Below are positions 50,179 to 55,130 of a stretch of 55,130 bases of DNA, one piece after another; position 1 is the stretch's first letter, and each line of letters begins with the position of its first letter. Origin of the DNA: Pseudodesulfovibrio pelocollis. GTDB taxonomy: Bacteria; Desulfobacterota; Desulfovibrionia; Desulfovibrionales; Desulfovibrionaceae. Both the position numbers and the translations under genes were made by a program. The stretch spans positions 1 to 55,130 of the forward strand of contig NZ_JASTWE010000024.1 of the NCBI RefSeq assembly GCF_030282845.1. Direction: 5' to 3'. A model generated the notes under the pieces. It was not told where the DNA came from. It was given only the letters and a program-made list of their open reading frames with translations, and ran no database searches.

Positions 50179-50915
50179 AGAGACTCCTCATCCCAGGAAC
50201 GCACACCCTGCCCCGCGCTCCACGAACAGGGCGGGCGCACCCCGTGGCTGCGCACATGGTTGAGCACCGCGTCCGGCGGCCCGTCCAGGGCCAGTCGGCC
50301 CGTGTCGAGCACCACCAGTTGGTCCACAAGGTCGATGAAGCATTCAAGATCGTGGGATGACACCACCTGGGTCAGCCCGACCGCACGGCTCTCGCGCAGC
50401 AGGCCGCGCATCTCGCGCATCCCCGGGTAGTCGAGCCCGCTGAATGGCTCGTCAAGGAGCAGCACCCGCGGATCGTCCAGCAGGGCGGCGGCCAGGCACA
50501 CCTTGCGCTTCATGCCCCAGGACAGGGTCTGCACCGGCCGCTCCCAGGCGGGCAGCAGGGAGAAACGCCGGGCAAGTTCCCGGGCCCTGGCCACGGTCGC
50601 GTCCGTGCGCGCCCGGCCGAGCAGCAGATCCTCCTCCGCCGTGGCCCCAAGCATTTGCAGGTCCGCGTCCTGCATGACCAGACGGCAGACGGCCCGCACG
50701 GCCCTGCCCTCGCCCGGGTTCACGCAGCCGTCCACCGTGATCGAGCCCGAGGTGGGCGTATACAACCCGGCCATGAGCGCCATCAGCGTGGACTTGCCAC
50801 TGCCGTTGGCCCCCACCAGGCCCACCAGCGTACCCGGCCTGATGGACAGGGACACGCGGTCGAGCGCCCCCTGCCCCCCGGGATAGACGTAGTCGAGATC
50901 AGTCACGGTTATCAT
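50175..50915 (-). CDS. ECF transporter ATPase (CbiO-like), 246 aa
   Basis: An ABC ATPase with Walker A GANGSGKST (about 38-46), Q-loop near MQDADLQ, signature LSWGMKRKVCLAAALL (an ECF-like variant of LSGGQ), Walker B VLLLDEPF and the H-loop SSHDL. It couples ATP use to the T protein encoded just downstream. The ATG at 50915 has AGGAG; the longer start is less likely. Substrate unknown; nickel or cobalt is possible, given the DUF4198 gene nearby. Confidence 0.88.
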   Translation of the reverse strand: MITVTDLDYVYPGGQGALDRVSLSIRPGTLVGLVGANGSGKSTLMALMAGLYTPTSGSITVDGCVNPGEGRAVRAVCRLVMQDADLQMLGATAEEDLLLGRARTDATVARARELARRFSLLPAWERPVQTLSWGMKRKVCLAAALLDDPRVLLLDEPFSGLDYPGMREMRGLLRESRAVGLTQVVSSHDLECFIDLVDQLVVLDTGRLALDGPPDAVLNHVRSHGVRPPCSWSAGQGVRSWDEESL

Positions 50916-51058
50916 CGCGGCTCCTGAAATCTGGAATTGATCACGCCGAAAACGCGGCCTGTCCACGGCCGACATCACCCTTCACCACCCTGCAATCCCC
51001 TGTCAACCCGTGATTCCCATCATGGAACACTGCGACTGCCTCCTCCTGCCCGAATGCC

Positions 51059-51086
51059 AAAAAAAAGCCCCCGGCTGGCGGGGGCT
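51059..51086 (-). terminator. FadL-type channel gene terminator
   Basis: On the minus strand the stem AGCCCCCG/CGGGGGCT (51066-51073, 51079-51086) is followed by eight T's (51059-51066), a rho-independent terminator 24 bases past the stop. Confidence 0.88.
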
Positions 51087-51110
51087 CATGACGAACAGAA
51101 ATGGGAGAAG

Positions 51111-52283
51111 CTAGAAGGCGTAGCCCACGGAAAGACCCGTGATCCAGGTCTGGCCGTCCTTGAAATCGACCTTGTGCCCATCGATGTTCAGGCCCTTGCG
51201 CTCCTTGGCCTTCACATACATGAAGGCCCAGTCCAAGGTCCAATCTTCGTATTTGTAGCCAAGACCGGTGGAAAAGAGCTGGCGATCGTTGCACGGCAGC
51301 ATGAAGGAGGAATACTCCGAACGAGTGGGTGTCTGATCATACGCATAGCCGAACCGCACGGCGAGCCAGTCGGTGGCCCAGTACTCGGTGCCGAGCTGGA
51401 ACCGCCAGGTGTTCTTGTAGTTAAAGGTCTTGACCACATTGATGACACCGCTGTAGCGCATAGTGTCAAAGGCCTCCCAGCGGGTGTGGACGATGTCGAA
51501 CTCCCAGGACCAGTTCTCGGTGGGCTGATAGCCCACGCCCAGGACAAAACTGGCCGGAAGATTGGCCCAGATGTTCTGACCGGTGGATGTCGACGCCGGT
51601 CCCTGCTGCGCCTTGCCCTCGGTCTGCATGTCCATGGACGAGCGCCAGGTCAGGCCCACGGACCACTGATCGTCCACCTGATAGTGGACGCCGAGGTTGC
51701 CGCCTATCGCATACCCGGAGGTGTCGGCGCTGACGGTAACACCAGGATCGCTCTTCTGTTTGATGCTGCCCCTGAGGATCTCGACGCCTCCGGCAACAGA
51801 GAGTTTATCGCTAAACTTGAAAGCGATGGTGGGATTGAGCGAGACGGACGCGAGGTCCACATACTGGAGCGAGGCCTTGCCGTTCCAGTTGTCCTTATAG
51901 TGGGTACCCAGGCCGAAGCGGGTGAACATGCCGACCCCGAGCCAGACGTTCTCATTGGATTCCGACTGGTGGGTGTAATAGGCATGGGGCACGGTGTAGA
52001 TGTTGGCCTTGGTCTTGTTCTTGTGGCCGTCCACCGTCACGGTGGACTGGGGCGAGATGAACACCGCGCCGGCCAGGGCATGGGAGCCCTCAAGCTTGGT
52101 CATCAGCGCCGGGTTGGTGGCGATAACCGAGGCGTCACCGGCAATGGCGTACCCGGTGGTACCCATGGCCGTGCCCCGATTGCTCCACTCGTACAAGGCA
52201 AAACCACCGGCATGAACGCTGGTGGCCGTGGCCAGAAGACACAACACGAGATTGCAGCAGACTGCAACGACTGCACGTTTCAT
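51111..52283 (-). CDS. OmpP1/FadL-family outer membrane channel, 390 aa
   Basis: A signal peptide (MKRAVVAVCCNLVLCLLATATSVHA) is followed by GGFALYEWSNRGTAMG, the N-terminal hatch motif of the FadL family, then a beta-barrel sequence ending in aromatic GYAF. These proteins carry hydrophobic compounds such as fatty acids or aromatics across the outer membrane. The start at 52283 has a GGGGG-type site. A clear terminator follows and a promoter-like pair precedes it. The substrate is unknown. Confidence 0.88.
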   Translation of the reverse strand: MKRAVVAVCCNLVLCLLATATSVHAGGFALYEWSNRGTAMGTTGYAIAGDASVIATNPALMTKLEGSHALAGAVFISPQSTVTVDGHKNKTKANIYTVPHAYYTHQSESNENVWLGVGMFTRFGLGTHYKDNWNGKASLQYVDLASVSLNPTIAFKFSDKLSVAGGVEILRGSIKQKSDPGVTVSADTSGYAIGGNLGVHYQVDDQWSVGLTWRSSMDMQTEGKAQQGPASTSTGQNIWANLPASFVLGVGYQPTENWSWEFDIVHTRWEAFDTMRYSGVINVVKTFNYKNTWRFQLGTEYWATDWLAVRFGYAYDQTPTRSEYSSFMLPCNDRQLFSTGLGYKYEDWTLDWAFMYVKAKERKGLNIDGHKVDFKDGQTWITGLSVGYAF

Positions 52284-52598
52284 CCTTCCCCCTTGGTGGA
52301 GCCGCCGCATGCGACGGCCGTCTGCTCCCGGAAAATCGGCACCCTCCCAGATGCGGCGGGTCGCCCCGCCCCGACTTCCCAAGGACTGTTATTTTTTGCA
52401 CAAACCGCCGTTTTATAACCAAACAGTCATCCAAAGTACAACAAAATTTGGCCCATGCGACGAATTGATAGCAAACTCTGCCGACTCGGCCCAATATATC
52501 CGAATTAGACGGACGCCCACCACCCATGAGCGCTTTCGGGCATGATTCTGGCATCGGTTGCCACGGGGAAATAACTGCCGATGCGACCAGGAGGCTTC
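52284..52598. other. Intergenic region upstream of the FadL-type gene
   Basis: This 315-base gap holds no supported gene. The part near 52390-52500 is A/T-rich and contains a promoter-like pair for the leftward FadL gene. Nothing else is clear. Confidence 0.5.
52412..52441 (-). promoter_or_regulatory. Putative FadL-type gene promoter
   Basis: On the minus strand, TTGTAC (52436-52441), an 18-base spacer and TATAAA (52412-52417) form a fair sigma-70 promoter about 130 bases before the start codon. Confidence 0.5.
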
Positions 52599-53039
52599 AT
52601 GCTCCCGAAGCTGGACATCAAGGAGAAGAACTTCCACGGCCTGCTGGCCATGGGTGCCCTGGCCGGTATCGGCGAAGGGTCACTGCGCTACGGATTCACG
52701 CTGCACACCGGGTTTCCGGGCATGGCGCTGACCCTGGCGGCCGCCCTGCTCGGCGGTGTCTGCGGCTTTGTCCTGAAAGATTTCTTCCGCAGCCTGCGCG
52801 GCCTGCCCCCCTATCGCGGCATCAACAACGACGGCTGGATCATGGGCGCCTTCATGGGCGCGTTCCTCGGGACCCTGTTCCAGGTGGCCAACAGCCCAAG
52901 CGGGGCGAATCTGGTACTCGGATCCATGGCCGGAGCCTATCTCGGGGCCGCGCTGGGCGCTTTCCCGGACGAGTTCATCACCCCTATCCTCGACCTGATG
53001 CGCAAGAGCGAAACCACCCCCCGCCCTGAACGCGGATAA
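52599..53039 (+). CDS. Glycine-rich small membrane protein, 146 aa
   Basis: Four hydrophobic, Gly/Ala-rich segments (about residues 13-30, 38-58, 80-95 and 105-122) separated by short loops, with GMALTLAAALLGGVCGFVLKDFF in the middle, indicate an inner-membrane protein. No family is recognised. The ATG at 52599 has AGGAGG; an in-frame ATG 18 bases upstream lacks a site. A terminator-like stem follows its stop. It is convergent with the DUF4198 gene. Confidence 0.75.
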   Translation: MLPKLDIKEKNFHGLLAMGALAGIGEGSLRYGFTLHTGFPGMALTLAAALLGGVCGFVLKDFFRSLRGLPPYRGINNDGWIMGAFMGAFLGTLFQVANSPSGANLVLGSMAGAYLGAALGAFPDEFITPILDLMRKSETTPRPERG

Positions 53040-53064
53040 GCCCCGGCAATGACTCGCCGGGGCT
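53039..53064. terminator. Inverted repeat between convergent genes
   Basis: AGCCCCGGC (53039-53047) pairs with GCCGGGGCT (53056-53064). No T-run follows on the plus strand. It lies between two convergent genes and may end transcription from either side. Confidence 0.45.
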
Positions 53065-53107
53065 CGTGAAAGGGAGGTGATCCTCTCACCATGTCGAAAA
53101 ACAGCAA

Positions 53108-53854
53108 TTACTGCATCAACACCCAGATGACCGCGCCAAGCTCCAGCTCGCGGCCCTGGTAAGGCTCGGCGTCGGCGTTGAGCCCGGCAAAGCCCCACCA
53201 TCCCTTCCAGGGGCAGACAAAGGTGAACACGCCGTTGCCATCGGCGATCACTTCCTGGGTGACCATCCGCTCGCTGGGCGCGGTGCGCTTGCCGTCGGCG
53301 TTGTAGTACTCGACCTCCACGCGGGTGTAGGGCGCGGGCTCGCCATCAAGCATGACCACGCCCTGGAAGACGTTGCCCGCATAGTTGCCGAAAGGCCGGG
53401 TCAGCGGCACGATCTCGGTCTTCAGGCCAAGGGGCGCGTTCCATTCTTCGCCCTCGCCGTAGGCGTCGATGACCACCTTGGTGATATGGCGGATGTAGTT
53501 GTTCTCCGCGTCCTCCTTGTAGGGGACCGGATCAAAGACGAATGCGTACAGGCCGGGCGCGCGCGGGGTATAGGACGCGGTCCAGGCGGTGTGGTCCATG
53601 ACCTTGGCGGGCTTGAGGGTGCCGAGCAGGTCGGTCTTTTCCTCGCCATTGGCCACCACGAAGAAGGCGGCGGGTTTCTCAAGCTCCATGCCCACCATCT
53701 CGAAAGGATGGGAGAAGGACAGGGTCAGGTTGACCGTCTTCTTCTCCTGGCTCACCGCGTCGGTGTCGGGGATGAGCATGCCGAAATGGGCAAAGGCCGC
53801 GCTGGCCGTCAGCAGGGCAAGGATTGTGATCGATAGAATCAGCCGTGTCTTCAT
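53108..53854 (-). CDS. DUF4198 periplasmic protein, NikK-like, 248 aa
   Basis: A signal peptide (MKTRLILSITILALLTASAAFA) starts just before HFGMLIPDTD, the DUF4198 pattern of proteins near nickel/cobalt uptake systems (NikK). The mature part has two Ig-like beta regions: LTLSFSHPFEM near 45-55 with a likely metal-binding His, and a GVVMLDGEPAPYTRVEVEYYNADG segment near 170-195. It should act in the periplasm, passing metal to a transporter. A NikR-type site in front supports this. The transport genes are not adjacent; an ECF T/A pair lies 2 kb away. Confidence 0.8.
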   Translation of the reverse strand: MKTRLILSITILALLTASAAFAHFGMLIPDTDAVSQEKKTVNLTLSFSHPFEMVGMELEKPAAFFVVANGEEKTDLLGTLKPAKVMDHTAWTASYTPRAPGLYAFVFDPVPYKEDAENNYIRHITKVVIDAYGEGEEWNAPLGLKTEIVPLTRPFGNYAGNVFQGVVMLDGEPAPYTRVEVEYYNADGKRTAPSERMVTQEVIADGNGVFTFVCPWKGWWGFAGLNADAEPYQGRELELGAVIWVLMQ

Positions 53855-53870
53855 TGGTCGGACCCCCGTT

Positions 53871-53943
53871 GTGTTACAAAGCATGATATTGTGACTTAAT
53901 GACGCGCATCGGATACTAATATCAAAATAGTAACACAAGTCAA
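53871..53943 (-). promoter_or_regulatory. Promoter and candidate NikR operators of the DUF4198 gene
   Basis: On the minus strand, TTGACT (53938-53943), 16 bases and TATTAG (53916-53921) form a promoter. Two plus-strand pairs fit the GTGTTAC-N13-GTAACAC consensus I recall for Desulfovibrio NikR: GTGTTAC-N13-GTGACTT (53871-53897) and CGGATAC-N13-GTAACAC (53910-53936). The second covers the -10 and spacer, as expected for repression by nickel-bound NikR. Confidence 0.55.
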
Positions 53944-53973
53944 GGGCCACCTGAGCGTTTTCAGGCCGGAAAA

Positions 53974-54900
53974 TCAGGAGGAGTCCGAGGCGCGCCACCG
54001 CTTGGCCATGAACACGCCGGTGACGTTGTGCCACAGGGAAAAGAGCGCGCCCGGGAGCGCGCTGACCGGGGCGAAATGGGCCACGGCCAGGGCCACGCCC
54101 AGGCCGGAGTTCTGCATGCCCACCTCGATGGCCAGGGTGCGGGCGTCGCGCCGGGAGCAGCGGGCCAGCCGGGCCAGGGAGTATCCAGCGGCCAGCCCCA
54201 GGCCGTTGTGCAGGATGACGGCGAGGAAGACGAGGAGTGGCAGGGCCAGCAGTGTGGCCTGATTCAGCCCCATGATGCAGGCGATGAGCATGGCGATGAC
54301 CACGATGGACAGGGATGGGAAATAGCGCAGCCACGGCTCAAGGCGCTTGCGGAAGATGCGGCGCAGGATCAGGCCGTCCACCAGCGGAAAGACCACGATC
54401 CAGAACACGGAGGAGACCATGCCCAAAAAGTCCATCTCCACCCGCTGCTCAAGGATGAGGTAGACGATGGCCGGGGTCAGGATCGGGGCGAGGCAGGTGG
54501 AGGCCAGGGTCAGGGTCACCGAGAGGGGCACATTGGCCCGGGCCAGGTAGGCCACCACATTGGAGGCCGTGCCGCCCGGGCACGCCCCGACCAGGACCAT
54601 GCCCACCGTGGCCTCGGGCGACAGGCCCAGCGCCATCGAGATGAGCACGGCCAGCACGGGCATGACCGCATACTGCATGCCCACCCCGAACCCCACCAGC
54701 CGCCACTTGCCAAGTATCGCGCGAAAGTCGCCGAACTCCAGGGTCAGCCCCATGCCGAACATGATCACGCCCAGAAACAGCGGAATATGCGGCTTGATCC
54801 AGGTGAAGGATGGCGGATGGATCAGGGCCACGGCGCAGAGCGTGGCGGTGATGGGGATGAAGAAGCGCTCGATGAAGGCGGGAATGGCTTCCGATTTCAT
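53974..54900 (-). CDS. Bile acid:sodium symporter (BASS) family transporter, 308 aa
   Basis: Nine to ten hydrophobic segments and the motif LVGACPGGTASNVVAYLARANVPLSVTLT, plus IEVGMQNSGLGVALAVAHF near residue 260, match the BASS family (like ASBT or YocS). These proteins carry organic anions with sodium. The ATG at 54900 has only a weak site; upstream in-frame sequence runs through a GA repeat and is not a likely start. The substrate is unknown. Confidence 0.9.
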   Translation of the reverse strand: MKSEAIPAFIERFFIPITATLCAVALIHPPSFTWIKPHIPLFLGVIMFGMGLTLEFGDFRAILGKWRLVGFGVGMQYAVMPVLAVLISMALGLSPEATVGMVLVGACPGGTASNVVAYLARANVPLSVTLTLASTCLAPILTPAIVYLILEQRVEMDFLGMVSSVFWIVVFPLVDGLILRRIFRKRLEPWLRYFPSLSIVVIAMLIACIMGLNQATLLALPLLVFLAVILHNGLGLAAGYSLARLARCSRRDARTLAIEVGMQNSGLGVALAVAHFAPVSALPGALFSLWHNVTGVFMAKRWRASDSS

Positions 54901-54973
54901 GCCGGATGGGTGGATGAAATTTCGCAGTTTGTCAACGCGCGGCGTAAAACTGATTCCTGCCTGTTGCTTTGGG

Positions 54974-55013
54974 AGAAAGAGAGAAAGAGAGAAAGAGAGA
55001 GAGAGAGAGAGAG
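54974..55013. repeat. GA-rich microsatellite upstream of the BASS gene
   Basis: About 40 bases of GAGAAA-type units followed by an uninterrupted (GA)n run lie 74 bases before the BASS start. Such tracts can change length by slippage; here it would change the spacing of an upstream promoter or the frame of a longer N-terminus. Confidence 0.9.
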
Positions 55014-55057
55014 CCGTCGCTGTCGCTCCTCCAAGTTTGGAATTGCCCTCCCGGCGG

Positions 55058-55093
55058 GGTTCTTTTTTGGCTGGGCCGCCCCAAAAAAGAACC
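55058..55093. terminator. Perfect inverted repeat, terminator-like
   Basis: GGTTCTTTTTTGG (55058-55070) pairs with CCAAAAAAGAACC (55081-55093) around a 10-base loop, giving T-runs on both strands. It is likely a two-way terminator between the BASS gene region and a gene beyond the right edge. Confidence 0.7.
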
Positions 55094-55130
55094 AAAAAAG
55101 CTCGGCTTACGAGCTTGGCCGCCGCACTCT

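Noticed and set aside
50916-51058. Riboswitch (cobalamin or nickel/cobalt) before the ECF genes
   Set aside because: The short leader has only a weak GGCC...GGCC pairing and lacks the conserved cores of these families.
53068-53162. Near-perfect anti-Shine-Dalgarno sequence GGGAGGTGATCC with a 23-codon ORF
   Set aside because: The ORF (53091-53162) has poor composition and runs antisense into the DUF4198 gene; spacing to the ATG is about 11 bases. Likely chance or part of the terminator region.

Overview
The window reads as the chromosome of a GC-rich, Gram-negative sulfate reducer of the Desulfovibrionaceae (Pseudodesulfovibrio- or Desulfovibrio-like). This rests on the homotrimeric-type porin, the hisD-purC / rpsF-rpsR-rplI-dnaB-paaK block, the rhodanese-rubrerythrin fusion and a candidate NikR operator of the Desulfovibrio type. 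The genus is inferred from gene content only.

Bases 1 to about 31,870 are most of a siphovirus-type prophage. It abuts the 3' end of a tRNA-Arg(CCG) gene, a classic integration site; the other end and the integrase lie left of the window. A divergent control region (3162-3298) separates a CI-like repressor operon reading right (repressor, SWIM zinc-finger protein, membrane zinc-ribbon protein; probably lysogeny genes) from an early operon reading left. That early operon encodes an HTH/zipper protein, a CII-like protein, a stand-alone SF3-helicase-like protein with a degenerate Walker A, a small membrane protein and Cys-rich proteins. From 31,331 down to 5,148 all genes read left: SF3 helicase, primase, terminase subunits, an Ogr/Delta-like zinc finger, a secreted cargo protein, head-tail joining protein, portal, a prohead protease-major capsid fusion, DUF2190 protein, a lysis cassette placed between head and tail genes, then connectors, tail tube, chaperones, tape measure, tail tip (DUF1833, NlpC/P60, J-like) and tail fibres with their chaperone. 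Many of these genes overlap by 4 bases (ATGA/GTGA), so translation is probably coupled.

Bases 31,871-55,130 are host backbone. They hold the tRNA, ubiX, an MBL-fold hydrolase, uvrC, an abundant porin, hisD, purC, the ribosomal protein/dnaB operon, paaK, a DUF456 protein, a patatin-like phospholipase, thrC, a TlyA methyltransferase, an EamA exporter, the rhodanese-rubrerythrin fusion, an ECF transporter T/A pair, a FadL-type channel, a small membrane protein, a NikK-like DUF4198 protein and a bile-acid:sodium-symporter-family transporter.

Two observations stand out. First, a 54-codon ORF at 39659-39823 between purC and rpsF has one in-frame TGA. After it, 24 of 25 codons end in G or C, and a hairpin with a GG-starting apical loop lies 22 nt downstream, so this may be an unannotated membrane selenoprotein. 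Second, the prophage carries a 187-residue SF3-like protein that keeps the motif B, C and arginine landmarks but has Val where the Walker A Lys should be. It sits in the early operon of a phage that also encodes a full-length SF3 helicase, which makes it a candidate replication modulator or interference factor.
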